Assembly (NCBI GenBank): GCA_020634855.1
Contig: JACKAU010000004.1
Location: 186,001 to 250,000, forward strand
Direction of reading: 5' to 3'
DNA length: 64,000 nucleotides
Origin: Anaerolineales bacterium
Lineage (GTDB): Bacteria > Chloroflexota > Anaerolineae > 4572-78 > J111
The notes below the pieces were generated by a model. It saw only the letters and a program-made list of their open reading frames with translations, ran no database searches and had not been told where the DNA came from. The translations under genes and the position numbers were made by a program. Below, piece by piece: positions 44,024 to 52,602 of the stretch; position 1 is the stretch's first letter; every line of letters begins with the position of its first letter.

Positions 44024-45106
44024 CTAATGTTCAGAGTCGCCCAACAGGCCGACATTTGAAAAGTCGCCCAGCGTAAATTTGTAGGCTCTGGGTCTAATGG
44101 GCGAACGATGAAGGGTGACATTTCGCCCAATTAAGCTGTCCTCAATGCGGCGATTGATATTGCGGATCTGGCTGTTTTCCAAAACGATAGAGCGAGAGAT
44201 CTCGGCATTCTCGACGATGCAGTGATGGTAAATACTGGTAAATGGACCCACATAGGCGTTAACTAGGCGAGTATCTCGACCGATAATGGCCGGACCGCGA
44301 ATTACGCTGTTAATGACTTCGGCGCCCTGTTCGATAGTGACTCGGCTATCCACTTCACTATCCCGGTCGACATAGCCGTCAATGGTGGGTGTTAGTTCTT
44401 CCAACACCAAGCTGTTGGCTTCCAGCATATCGCCCGGTCGTCCGGTATCGATCCACCAGCCGCGATGAATGTAGGGGTGAACGTTGTATCCTTGATCAGC
44501 CAACCATTGAATGGCATCAGTTATTTCAAGCTCGCCGCGCCAACTGGGGGTAATGGCATTAACCGCCTCAAATATGTGCTGGTCGAACATGTAAATACCA
44601 ACTAGGGCCAGGTCGCTGGGTGGATCTTTGGGCTTTTCGATGAGGCGAACAATGCGCCCGTCTTGATCCAATTCCGCTACGCCATACTGTTCGGGCTGGT
44701 CAACCTTAGTTAGTACGATTTGGGAATTATAGTGACTTTCTGCAAACTGAGCAATCAGCGGGCTGATACCCCCTTGAATCACATTATCGCCTAAAAACAT
44801 CACAAACCGATCCGAACCCAAAAAATCCTCCGAAATTTTTACGGCATGCGCCAGCCCCAGCGGCGCATCCTGAGGAATGAAAGTAATATCAACACCCCAA
44901 TGTCCACCGCGCCCCACGGCCCGTTTGATCTCATCGGCGGTATCACCCACAACGATACCAATTTCGGTGATACCCGCATCTTTAATAGCTTCAATAACCC
45001 GGAATAGAACCGGTTTATTAGCGACAGGAATTAATTGCTTAGCGCTGGTGAAGGTGAGCGGATAGAGACGAGTTCCTTTTCCCCCACTTAGAATAAGGCC
45101 TTTCAT
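44024..45106 (-). CDS. Glucose-1-phosphate thymidylyltransferase-like nucleotidyltransferase
   Basis: A 360-residue sugar-nucleotide synthase. AGGAG lies about ten bases before ATG 45106. The signature GLILSGGKGTRLYPLT (about 3-18) and a FLGDNV metal-site region are intact. After the nucleotidyltransferase domain, residues about 245-360 form a left-handed beta-helix (VDSRVTIEQGAEVINSVIRG), as in the long RmlA-like enzymes. It makes dTDP-glucose from glucose-1-phosphate and dTTP (other NTP-sugars possible), feeding the polysaccharide locus. It is a member of the minus-strand set from 49708 to 43386. Confidence 0.88.
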   Translation of the reverse strand: MKGLILSGGKGTRLYPLTFTSAKQLIPVANKPVLFRVIEAIKDAGITEIGIVVGDTADEIKRAVGRGGHWGVDITFIPQDAPLGLAHAVKISEDFLGSDRFVMFLGDNVIQGGISPLIAQFAESHYNSQIVLTKVDQPEQYGVAELDQDGRIVRLIEKPKDPPSDLALVGIYMFDQHIFEAVNAITPSWRGELEITDAIQWLADQGYNVHPYIHRGWWIDTGRPGDMLEANSLVLEELTPTIDGYVDRDSEVDSRVTIEQGAEVINSVIRGPAIIGRDTRLVNAYVGPFTSIYHHCIVENAEISRSIVLENSQIRNINRRIEDSLIGRNVTLHRSPIRPRAYKFTLGDFSNVGLLGDSEH

Positions 45107-45269
45107 AGATTAAAAACTCTCCTATTTTTGAAATTTAGTCTTCAAGACACGAAGTTTGAGTTGATATCAATGAGTTGCTTACGTTTTAACTCACAATACT
45201 ATAGTATCAAATCTTTAGGGAAATGTGTAATGGGTAATTGGTCTCTATCGAGAGCGATGCACAACCGGA

Positions 45270-46007
45270 TTAAACAGCCAACGTTGGAGCCGAAATTAAT
45301 TTGTTTTGAACAACTGCCGCCGGATTGGTTGAAATCATAGCTTCGGCTTGAGATGAGCCGACAATTCGTGCCGCAGCTTGTCCTGCCTTCATCAAGATAG
45401 GCCGACGACGATAGGGTTTGTGGGCATCGGAGGCAATAATATGGGCCATACCGTTTCGCAACATGGTTAGGGCCGTTTGGTGAGCAAAACGATCTTTATC
45501 GGAATAAAGGCTGCTGCTGGTAATTTGAGTTAACCCGCCCCGCGCTAGAAACGGTTCAATCAACGATAAATCTTTTTGAATAGGCAAAATTCGTTCAGGG
45601 TGTGCCATAATTGGAATATAGCCCCGGTCGAACAGTTCAAAAAGCATCTCATTGGTATGGGCATCATAGTGGTGAAAAAGAGGCTCGGCCAAAACATATC
45701 GGCTGTTACCTAACGGCCCGGCCAATTCTCGATCCCAATCGTCCAGCATATCATCATACAAGCGAACTTCGTGGCCCGGAATAATGGTCAAAGGGATGTT
45801 GGCCTTGTCCAGTCTGACTTGAAGTTTAGCGACGCGGTCAGACACTTCGGCGCGAGTCAGGGGAGTACAATCGCGATGGTGCGGGGTGGCAAAAAGATGG
45901 GTGGTTCCGTCAGCCACGGCCAGCCGAGCCATTTCTAAGGCCTCGTTAAAATTTGTCGCACCGTCATCAACACCAGGTAGAATGTGGGTATGGATATCTA
46001 CAATCAT
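45270..46007 (-). CDS. cpsB: CpsB/YwqE-type tyrosine-protein phosphatase
   Basis: A 245-residue PHP-fold metal-dependent phosphatase. GAGGAG lies nine bases before ATG 46007. Metal ligands are visible: DIHTHILPGVDDGA (about 4-17), ATPHH, GHEV, a late AHPER and a C-terminal SDAHKPYRRRP. CpsB dephosphorylates the CpsD-type tyrosine kinase that controls polysaccharide chain length and export. That kinase gene is immediately upstream on the same strand. A hairpin with a following T-rich stretch lies just before its ribosome binding site (46036-46057). Confidence 0.9.
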   Translation of the reverse strand: MIVDIHTHILPGVDDGATNFNEALEMARLAVADGTTHLFATPHHRDCTPLTRAEVSDRVAKLQVRLDKANIPLTIIPGHEVRLYDDMLDDWDRELAGPLGNSRYVLAEPLFHHYDAHTNEMLFELFDRGYIPIMAHPERILPIQKDLSLIEPFLARGGLTQITSSSLYSDKDRFAHQTALTMLRNGMAHIIASDAHKPYRRRPILMKAGQAAARIVGSSQAEAMISTNPAAVVQNKLISAPTLAV

Positions 46008-46035
46008 AAAGGTTACTTCTCCTCACACAAAAATA

Positions 46036-46057
46036 GGGGAACAACTCGGTTGTCCCC
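46036..46057 (-). terminator. Hairpin and T-run between cpsD-like and cpsB genes (terminator or attenuator)
   Basis: GGGGAACAAC (46036-46045) pairs with GTTGTCCCC (46049-46057), with one bulged A. On the minus strand it is followed by TATTTTTG, directly upstream of the cpsB ribosome binding site. It could set lower phosphatase expression or end the upstream transcript. Confidence 0.5.
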
Positions 46058-46160
46058 CTCATTGGCGATAATAATTGATTTATATACTTACAAAGGTAGC
46101 TTTTATTTTGCTTTTGTCAAGGTTTGCGGAGGTTTTTAGATGTTCAAAAATTACGGGGCA

Positions 46161-46220
46161 AGGCTTCAGCCTACCAAAATGTCCTTGACGATTCTCCGGT
46201 TGAAGCCTCGATTCCGGAGA
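46161..46220. repeat. Interlocking short inverted repeats
   Basis: AGGCTTCA (46161-46168) pairs with TGAAGCCT (46201-46208), and TCTCCGG (46193-46199) pairs with CCGGAGA (46214-46220). The two stems interlock, so only one, or a pseudoknot, can form. It lies between the cpsD-like stop and the cpsB leader. Confidence 0.45.
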
Positions 46221-46224
46221 GAAT

Positions 46225-46881
46225 TTAACTGTACTGGAGCGCCAAATCAGTTTGAGCGTTGGTTAACACCGCGCCAATTAATCGGGCGTTAACTTTTTCA
46301 AGCCTGTCTTTAGCGGCCTTGACGTGATCTCGCTTGGTAGCGCCGGCTCGAACCGCCAGCAGCACCCCATCGACCTTGGAGGCCAGCAGCGAAGCGTCGT
46401 TAACGGTGATGATCGGCGGCGCGTCGAATATGACTATCTCAGCCATTTCGCTCAGCCGAGCCAGCACATCGCCGATTTTTTTGGAAGCCAGCAGTTGGCT
46501 TGGTATCGATGGTAGTGGGCCGCTGGTCAGAACTTGGAGCGTTGTATTCGGAATCGGATGTAATGGGGGGGTATTAAGCGCTCCATCGTCCTTAAACAAA
46601 CTAGTGAAGCCTCGTTCGTTAGGCAGTTCAAAGAGGGTGTGCTGAGCCGGCCGCCGTAAATCGGCATCGACCAGAATGATGCGCCGGTCGCCGTCGGCCA
46701 GGGCTACGGCCAGATTGGCCACAATGGCGCTTTTATCATCCGATGGCGCTGACGACGTGACCAGCAGCGTACGGAGCGGTTCATCGACGCTGGAAAATTC
46801 GATGTTGGTGCGTAAGGTACGATACGCCTCGGCAGCGGCGGAACGAGGATCGGTTAGAGTGATGATGGCATTACTTGGCAT
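46225..46881 (-). CDS. CpsD-like bacterial tyrosine kinase with degenerate P-loop
   Basis: A 218-residue BY-kinase-like ATPase. Walker A' reads IILVDADLRRP and the later IVIFDAPP is intact. The Walker A loop is TSSAPSDDKSAIVANLA, where family members read PGEGKST: both glycines are lost and the Thr is Ala, although Lys and Ser remain. Nucleotide binding may therefore be weak or altered. The C-terminus has a single Tyr (ALQYS) rather than the usual cluster. It follows the Wzz-like gene by ten bases and precedes the phosphatase, the standard wzc/cpsCDB order. Kinase activity is uncertain. Confidence 0.85.
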   Translation of the reverse strand: MPSNAIITLTDPRSAAAEAYRTLRTNIEFSSVDEPLRTLLVTSSAPSDDKSAIVANLAVALADGDRRIILVDADLRRPAQHTLFELPNERGFTSLFKDDGALNTPPLHPIPNTTLQVLTSGPLPSIPSQLLASKKIGDVLARLSEMAEIVIFDAPPIITVNDASLLASKVDGVLLAVRAGATKRDHVKAAKDRLEKVNARLIGAVLTNAQTDLALQYS

Positions 46882-46891
46882 AAAGGATATC

Positions 46892-47623
46892 CTAATTCGT
46901 TCCTCGCAACCCCGGCACTAGCTGCCGGCGTTTCTCATCGGAGGGTAAAGCGGCATCGCCAGTGACAGGGGGAATAGCGCCTAACACCGCCACATCGATG
47001 GCTCGCTCGACATCTTCTGAAGTTCGAATGACATCCATTTCAAGCCATTCCAGGAAAAAGATAACTAGCAGGCCGATGAGCAGCCCAAACAAACCGCCGG
47101 CCAGGGTGTTGATGGCGGTCTTAGGGGAGTATTGCGCGTAGCCAAGATTGTATACGCTGTCGAGCATCTTTACTTCGATACGATCGCGTTTGTCCTGCTG
47201 CTGATTCCATTGGTCTCGGTTTTCGCCAAAGACGCCGGCCATGCTGTCGACCATTGCCATAGCCACTTGGGGGTCTGTGTCACGCGCCTCCAAGGCCAGC
47301 GTAAAGGTCGAACTGTCGGGGCTGACAAAAAGTTTGCTTAAGAAATTATTGGTATCCATATCGAGCTGCGCCCGGTCGATCACTTCCGCGGCCATCGTGT
47401 GCGTTCGGATAATCTCAGCGTAGTTGCGTAGCAGATCTTTCAAGCTGTTGCTCGATCCCCAGTCTGTGGCTCGGGCCGGTACCACACTCAACTTAACCGT
47501 GGCGCTATAAACCGGCGTCTGCAACTTACTGAAGCCATAAGCACTGGCCGCAGCGACCAGCGCCACCACAATCATGATCCAGCCCCGTTTGCGCAAAATT
47601 CGTAGATAATCGGTAATTTCCAT
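46892..47623 (-). CDS. Wzz/CpsC-like chain-length determinant
   Basis: A 243-residue inner-membrane protein with two spans: about 17-33 (GWIMIVVALVAAASAY) and about 173-195 (LAGGLFGLLIGLLVIFFLEW). The opening MEITDYLRILRKRGW is the Wzz family start, and the periplasmic part has the helix-rich DPQVAMAMVDSMAG stretch. The C-terminal tail would contact the kinase, as in CpsC/CpsD. It regulates chain length and export of the polysaccharide. It overlaps nothing; the kinase start is ten bases after its stop. Confidence 0.88.
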   Translation of the reverse strand: MEITDYLRILRKRGWIMIVVALVAAASAYGFSKLQTPVYSATVKLSVVPARATDWGSSNSLKDLLRNYAEIIRTHTMAAEVIDRAQLDMDTNNFLSKLFVSPDSSTFTLALEARDTDPQVAMAMVDSMAGVFGENRDQWNQQQDKRDRIEVKMLDSVYNLGYAQYSPKTAINTLAGGLFGLLIGLLVIFFLEWLEMDVIRTSEDVERAIDVAVLGAIPPVTGDAALPSDEKRRQLVPGLRGTN

Positions 47624-47777
47624 ACGTTAACAACCTTTCTCTAGAATGAGAAACTAGAAAATAAAAATTTAGAAAATAGAAATAAGAACAGGGGTTTCAT
47701 AAGGTAAATGATGATAAGAGGCAACTGATTTCTAACTTCTTATTTCTTCATTCTTCATTCTAAATTCTCTCTATTCT
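47624..47777. repeat. Low-complexity A/T-rich spacer between two Wzz-like genes
   Basis: On the minus strand it starts with words such as AGAATGAAGAATGAAGAAAT, repeated with small changes, and ends with the complementary-sense AGAAAATAAAAATTTAGAAA. No gene, promoter or terminator is certain. It belongs to the same class of word-like repeats seen near 9971, 55421 and 59411. Confidence 0.45.
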
Positions 47778-48452
47778 CTATTTCTTCGGTACTTCCGCCA
47801 GTACGGTAATCCCCATTGCTTCTAGTTCGGCTCTGTCGCGAACACTATCGTCCAGGTAATCGAGCAGAAATGTAAGCCCAATACCCGCCGCCAGCGCCAG
47901 TATCAACCGGATGGGCAGATCGAGCCGCTGTCTGAGCGAAGGCGGGTTAGCCAAAAATGGTCCGGTGGTGTCAATCAAAGTAATCGTGGTATTGGTTTCG
48001 CTCGATTGGGGAAAATATTTAATGCTATTTTCCACCATTGCGGTAGTAACGGCCGGGCCGATGGCTTCTAACTCTTCGGCGCTGCCCCAAGTGGTATTAA
48101 GCCGGATAATGCGATGCTTGGTTTCCGCCGATATGATTCCGGCCGGTATTTTGATGGAACTGCCGACTTCTTCCAAGTGGGCGTTGACATCATTAGCAAA
48201 CCCTTGGCTGCTAACCAATTCGGTTAGATTATCGGCCAGATATTCCGATGAGACCCAAGCGTAGTAGCCATCATAATTGTACTCATTTTCATCTGCCTGC
48301 GGAGCTACGCCGACGCTAAAACGAATAGCCATCCCGTAACTGGGCGGCGGCGTCTGGGCGGTCAGCAGGGTGACCACAGCCACGACCACTACCAACAGCA
48401 CCGGAATCCACACCCGTTTCCAGACGATGTGGGCGTACTGTTTCAATTCCAT
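47778..48452 (-). CDS. Second Wzz-like chain-length determinant
   Basis: A 224-residue protein with spans about 15-32 (IPVLLVVVVAVVTLLT) and about 180-200 (RLILALAAGIGLTFLLDYL). The start MELKQYAHIVWKRVW matches the family. The periplasmic part is shorter than in classical Wzz, and the C-terminus (DDSVRDRAELEAMGITVLAE) carries the conserved cytoplasmic helix. Two Wzz-like proteins in tandem may hetero-oligomerise, as proposed in other Chloroflexota-type loci (inference). It is separated from the partner by 154 bases of low-complexity DNA. Confidence 0.85.
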   Translation of the reverse strand: MELKQYAHIVWKRVWIPVLLVVVVAVVTLLTAQTPPPSYGMAIRFSVGVAPQADENEYNYDGYYAWVSSEYLADNLTELVSSQGFANDVNAHLEEVGSSIKIPAGIISAETKHRIIRLNTTWGSAEELEAIGPAVTTAMVENSIKYFPQSSETNTTITLIDTTGPFLANPPSLRQRLDLPIRLILALAAGIGLTFLLDYLDDSVRDRAELEAMGITVLAEVPKK

Positions 48453-48559
48453 CCGTGGTTAACGTCTCCAGTTTACCATACCCTCAGACTCGTGCCATCG
48501 GGCGATTGGCGGAAATGCAAAAGTAAAGTATAAGCGAAATCTTCGTATGCTCCAATTTT

Positions 48560-49708
48560 TTACCGATCAAATGCTTGCCACTTCTCCGCGACAAATTGGC
48601 TTAGCTGCTGCTTGAAGCGTTCATTGCTGAAGCGTTCCGCATTTGCCCGCGCCGAGGCCGGATCAAACGCCATTGTCTCAAATTGTTCGATGGTCGCCAT
48701 CAGGCATTCAACGGTTTGTTCGTGGAAAAAGAGGCCGGTTTCATGCTCGATAACGGTATCGAGCGCCCCGCCTCTAGCAAATGCAATCACCGGCCGGCCG
48801 GCGGCCTGCGCCTCGACCGGCGCGATGCCGAAATCTTCAAAGCCGGGAAAGAGAAAAGCCCGGCAGTTCGCCATTAATTCGACCACATCATCCCAGGGCA
48901 GTCGGCCTTTGAACTCGACGGTTGGCCCGGCCAACTGTTCAAGCTGCGCTCGATCGCGCCCATCACCGACAATGATCAAGCGGCGGTTGAGCCGACTTAG
49001 GGCCTGCACCGCCAGATCGATGCGTTTGTACGGGATCAAACGCGATACAATCAAATAGTAATCGCTTTGCGGCTCGCCCTTAACCGGACGAAAGCGCCCG
49101 GTATCGACCGGCGGATAGATGATGACGGAGTCGCGCCCATAATACTTTTTAATACGTGTTTGAATATCTTTTGAAATCGCAATAAAGTGATCGACGCCTT
49201 GTACCCGCTCCGTGGTTGGTGGCTTGGTGTGACCGTTAGATGTCGGCTGGGCCGCTCGAAAATCCCACGCTTGCAGTTTCTTGATCGCTGGCGAAATCGC
49301 CATGCCCAACCAGCGACCAAAACCCTCGCGTTGGGCGTAACCCTCGTAATCCCACACGTAGCGCGTTGGGGCCAGACAGTAGCAGATGTGCAGTTGTCGA
49401 GCCGTGTGGCGTAGCCCGTGAATAAAGCCGCTTTTGTTCGACAAGATGACATCGTAGCCGCTGAAATCCATGCTCGATACCGCCGGCGGGTAAAGCGGCA
49501 GGTAGGGCTGGTGATGGCGATGCACCCCCGGCGCTCGATTCAGCCAGGTGGGTTTGATCGCCCAGCGGCGGTAGGTGTCGGGCATCAAGTCTGGCCCGTA
49601 GATGGTGGTAAACACCGGCGCGCCGGGATAAAGATCGACCATCTGCTCCAGCACATTTTCCGCTCCACCCATTTGATTGAGCCAGTCATGCGCAATCGCG
49701 ATTTTCAC
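48560..49708 (-). CDS. GT4-family glycosyltransferase
   Basis: A 382-residue retaining glycosyltransferase with GT-B fold. The start is GTG 49708 with AGGAA upstream. The N-terminal domain begins KIAIAHDWLNQMGGAENVL with the glycine-rich acceptor loop. The donor site carries YLIVSRLIPYKRIDLAVQAL and EDFGIAPVEAQAAGRPVIA, the E(x)7E pair. The product probably transfers a hexose or mannose to the polysaccharide lipid carrier. It heads the minus-strand polysaccharide locus that runs to 43386, and its promoter should lie in 49709-49869, where no clear box was seen. Confidence 0.9.
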   Translation of the reverse strand: MKIAIAHDWLNQMGGAENVLEQMVDLYPGAPVFTTIYGPDLMPDTYRRWAIKPTWLNRAPGVHRHHQPYLPLYPPAVSSMDFSGYDVILSNKSGFIHGLRHTARQLHICYCLAPTRYVWDYEGYAQREGFGRWLGMAISPAIKKLQAWDFRAAQPTSNGHTKPPTTERVQGVDHFIAISKDIQTRIKKYYGRDSVIIYPPVDTGRFRPVKGEPQSDYYLIVSRLIPYKRIDLAVQALSRLNRRLIIVGDGRDRAQLEQLAGPTVEFKGRLPWDDVVELMANCRAFLFPGFEDFGIAPVEAQAAGRPVIAFARGGALDTVIEHETGLFFHEQTVECLMATIEQFETMAFDPASARANAERFSNERFKQQLSQFVAEKWQAFDR

Positions 49709-49869
49709 AACAGATTTCCTTTGCTCTTATTGAAGTTATGATAGGAAAGGCTTAAAAATCGGCAAATTGGCGCAATAGGGACTGGTAAATTGAAGATAAC
49801 TGTGGTAACATACCGGATATAGAACAAATAAGCCATGCGAAAGACTGACACACTGAGGACAAATACATC

Positions 49870-50217
49870 ATGCAGCTAACTTTACCTGAACCACTCAAAA
49901 GCGAAGCTCAGGCATTGGCTCAGCAACAAGGCGTAGCTGTTGAGACCATTGTCATTCAAGCTGTCGAATATTATCTAAAGTCTCAATCAGATATCCCTAC
50001 CCGTACCGTCCAAGCGCGACAGCGATTGCAAGAACTTAATCGCTTAAAATACAAAAAGAGTACCGATGTTGTAGCTGAAATACGTCAAATTCGGTCTATG
50101 GCCGCTGATCTTTATCTCGGTCAAGCAGAGTTTGAGCAGTCTCAGTTACTTCAAGTGGCAGAAAAACCGGCCGACTACCATTCAGACCCCAATAACCCGG
50201 ATGAAGCTCTACCTTGA
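49870..50217 (+). CDS. Antitoxin-like protein of a PIN toxin pair
   Basis: A 115-residue small protein. Residues 1-40 (LTLPEPLKSEAQALAQQQGV) look like a ribbon-helix-helix DNA-binding start, and the C-terminal half is helical and acidic, as expected of a toxin-neutralising tail. The toxin gene overlaps its end by 17 bases. The Gln-rich, intermediate composition does not match a single known antitoxin family. It would bind both its own promoter and the toxin. Confidence 0.7.
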   Translation: MQLTLPEPLKSEAQALAQQQGVAVETIVIQAVEYYLKSQSDIPTRTVQARQRLQELNRLKYKKSTDVVAEIRQIRSMAADLYLGQAEFEQSQLLQVAEKPADYHSDPNNPDEALP

Positions 50218-50635
50218 TACGGTTATCTTAATCGAGTATCTCTACAATTTTTCTGAAGAAACTGAACGAACCCAAGCGATTGGTGGTATTTTTGAATTAG
50301 CTCGACAAAATAAGGTCGAGCTTTTTGTATCCTTTTATACGCTACCGGAGCTTTGGGGGTATGTCGATAGAAGTTATCCGGCTCACGTTATTAACTTGGT
50401 GTTGCGCGAAAGTTTGGTCGTCCTCTTTAGTGAGCCGGTTACAGTTGTCCCTCAACTTAACAGAACTGACATTAACATTTTACGGCATCGATTCAAGATT
50501 CGTGACTCCTATGATGCCTTGCACGTCGCCTGCGCCCTGTTTCATAGCTGCGATGCCATCCTCACGTACGATTTCCATTTTCAAAGTGTGAATAGTATTA
50601 TCTCTGTGAAAACTCCGCAAGACATCGTTACTTAG
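50201..50635 (+). CDS. PIN-domain ribonuclease toxin (VapC-like)
   Basis: A 144-residue PIN protein. ATG 50201 is selected because it gives the canonical start MKLYLDTVILIEYL with the first Asp; longer frames upstream lie inside the antitoxin gene. Acidic active-site residues are seen: Asp in YLDTV, Glu in LPELWG, Asp in DSYDALHVACAL and Asp in LTYDFHF. VapC-type PIN toxins cleave tRNA or rRNA. The antitoxin overlaps by 17 bases, the usual coupling in VapBC modules. Confidence 0.82.
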   Translation: MKLYLDTVILIEYLYNFSEETERTQAIGGIFELARQNKVELFVSFYTLPELWGYVDRSYPAHVINLVLRESLVVLFSEPVTVVPQLNRTDINILRHRFKIRDSYDALHVACALFHSCDAILTYDFHFQSVNSIISVKTPQDIVT

Positions 50636-50725
50636 TTTTTATTCCCCCTATCAAAATAAAAATCTCTTTTTTTGTAGCTTGTTAAAGCTATTTAATAGGA
50701 TAATAAAGCCATGACGGAGAAACCC

Positions 50726-51385
50726 ATGATCAAAATAGCCCCCTCAATTATCGCCTCCGACTTCACCCGGCTAGGCGAACAGGTTCAAGAAGCCGTCGCC
50801 GGTGGGGCCGATTGGCTGCACATCGACATTATGGACGGCCATTTTGTGCCCAATATCACTTTTGGTCCGCTGGTGGTCAAAGCAGTTCGCTCCATTACCG
50901 ATAAAACCCTAGATATTCACCTGATGATCGAACAGCCGGAGCGTTATCTCGAAGAGTTTGCCCAGGCCGGAGCCGACCGTATGACCGTTCACGTCGAGAC
51001 CTGCCCTCACCTTCACCGCACCGTCCAACAGATTAAAGAGCTGGGCTGTCGAGCCGGCGTCACCCTTAATCCGGCCACGCCGCTCTCAGTCCTGACCGAA
51101 ATTCTACCGGAGGTCGATCTGGTCCTGGTGATGTCGGTCAACCCCGGTTTCGGCGGTCAGTCGTACATCCCCGCCAGCACCGGCAAAATCGCCCGGCTGC
51201 GAGCCATGCTCGACGCCATCGGCTCCCCGGCCGAGTTGGAGGTTGACGGCGGTATCCATGTCGAGACCATTGCCGAGGCGGCTCAAGCCGGTGCATCCGT
51301 AGTGGTGGCCGGATCGGCGGTTTTTAGGGGTGAGGCTTCGATAAGTGAGAATATTAGGCAATTGCGAGAGGCGTGTGAGTGTTGA
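50726..51385 (+). CDS. rpe: Ribulose-phosphate 3-epimerase
   Basis: A 219-residue TIM-barrel enzyme. ATG 50726 is preferred, with ACGGAG six bases upstream; ATG 50711 is an alternative five codons earlier. Signatures appear in order: IKIAPSIIASDFTRLGEQV, WLHIDIMDGHFVPNITFGP (metal His and Asp), IHLMIEQPERYL, VLVMSVNPGFGGQ and LEVDGGIH. It interconverts ribulose-5-phosphate and xylulose-5-phosphate in the pentose phosphate pathway. It follows the toxin pair but is unrelated. Confidence 0.95.
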   Translation: MIKIAPSIIASDFTRLGEQVQEAVAGGADWLHIDIMDGHFVPNITFGPLVVKAVRSITDKTLDIHLMIEQPERYLEEFAQAGADRMTVHVETCPHLHRTVQQIKELGCRAGVTLNPATPLSVLTEILPEVDLVLVMSVNPGFGGQSYIPASTGKIARLRAMLDAIGSPAELEVDGGIHVETIAEAAQAGASVVVAGSAVFRGEASISENIRQLREACEC

Positions 51386-51511
51386 GTACGTATAGCGTCT
51401 CTTTCTGATGCCTCACCCTCAAAAATCGGAACCTTTTAACCTTCTCTATCGTCTAAGACATGTAAGACCTAAAACAGTTAATAAATCTCAATTTTGAGGA
51501 GGATTTCCCTT

Positions 51512-52270
51512 ATGAAAATTAAAACCCAACCCCTTATTATCGCGCTGGTTTGTGCTTTGCTTGTGCTGTTAGGTGGCGGCGTAGCCGTCGGTTTGGCCAC
51601 GTTCGGTCTCTCGACTGCGCAGGCCGAGACGCTGCACCAAGACTCAACCATTCCGCGGACAATCACCGTTGTCGGCGAAGGCACGGTCAGCGCCCCTCCC
51701 GATATCGCCACCATCAACATTGGCATCCAGGTCAACGATCCTGACGTAAAAGTCGCTACGGATAAAGGCGATGAACTCATGGCCAATTTAATGGATGCTC
51801 TGAAAGCGGAAGGTGTAGCCGACAAAGATATCGAAACCGCCTATTACAATCTCTATATCGATCGGCCCTTCGGCCCGGACGGCCAACCCGGCAGCGCCAC
51901 CTACCAACTGAGCAACAGCTTGCAAGTTACCGTTCGCGATCTCGATAACCTGACGAATATTCTAAGTGCGGCTATTGAAGCCGGCGCCAACAACATCAAC
52001 AGCGTCAGCTTCAGCATCGAGGACCCCAGCGGTCTACGCTCCGAAGCCCGCCAGAAGGCGGTTGACGAAGCTCAGGCCAAAGCGGAAGAACTGGCCGACC
52101 TTAACGGCGTCGCCGTTGGTGAAGTTGTCCGCATCAGCGAAGTGATTGACCAGGGCGTCCCCTTCGCCAGCGAGCGCGCCTTAGCCATCGGCGGTGGCGG
52201 CGGTGGTATCACCCCCGGCGATGTCGATATCAACGTTCAATTGCAAATCACTTACGCCATCTTGCAGTAA
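51512..52270 (+). CDS. Exported SIMPL-domain (DUF541) protein
   Basis: A 252-residue exported protein. ATG 51512 follows GAGGAGG with a nine-base spacing, so an earlier in-frame codon is rejected. The signal peptide (about 5-32, LIIALVCALLVLLGGGVAVGL) is followed by the SIMPL domain with ITVVGEGTVSAPPDIATI, an aromatic DIETAYYNLYIDRP region and ARQKAVDEAQAKAEELADL. SIMPL proteins are periplasmic or surface proteins of uncertain role. A strong terminator lies downstream at 52385. Confidence 0.85.
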   Translation: MKIKTQPLIIALVCALLVLLGGGVAVGLATFGLSTAQAETLHQDSTIPRTITVVGEGTVSAPPDIATINIGIQVNDPDVKVATDKGDELMANLMDALKAEGVADKDIETAYYNLYIDRPFGPDGQPGSATYQLSNSLQVTVRDLDNLTNILSAAIEAGANNINSVSFSIEDPSGLRSEARQKAVDEAQAKAEELADLNGVAVGEVVRISEVIDQGVPFASERALAIGGGGGGITPGDVDINVQLQITYAILQ

Positions 52271-52302
52271 TTTGAGTAGAACAAGTCGCTGGCTTGTTCG
52301 TG

Positions 52303-52577
52303 AGGCTAAGGCTAAGGCTGAGGCTAAGAAAAAAGGTTCTGCACTGGCTCCGACGCTCAGCGTCAGAGCCAATGTTAGAAATAAAAAGAGACGGCTCAAA
52401 ATGGAGCCGTCTCTTTTTTACTCCCAAAACTTGCTTTGCCGCCTAACATCGTCTATCCTTTCGACCAGTTATATCCAGCAACCCGAAACCCGTTCAAGCG
52501 CACCTATTTCATTCTAATCCTATCAACTCTCTAACTCCACAAACTCTATAAACTCCACAAACTCTATAAACTCTATA
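52303..52577. repeat. Short tandem repeats and a structured spacer before the deacetylase gene
   Basis: Contains GGCTAA hexamers (about 52303-52330), a hairpin around GACGCTCAGCGTC (52345-52372), the terminator at 52385-52419, and five 9-bp units AACTCYAYA at 52533-52577. The last array ends about 25 bases before the deacetylase start. Confidence 0.55.
52385..52419 (+). terminator. Rho-independent terminator
   Basis: AAAGAGACGGCTC (52385-52397) pairs with GAGCCGTCTCTTT (52404-52416) around a six-base loop, followed by a T-run (52414-52419). It is a classical intrinsic terminator, and A-tracts on the left make it possibly bidirectional. Confidence 0.9.
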
Positions 52578-52602
52578 AACTTTTTATCGAAAGGACACTC
52601 CC

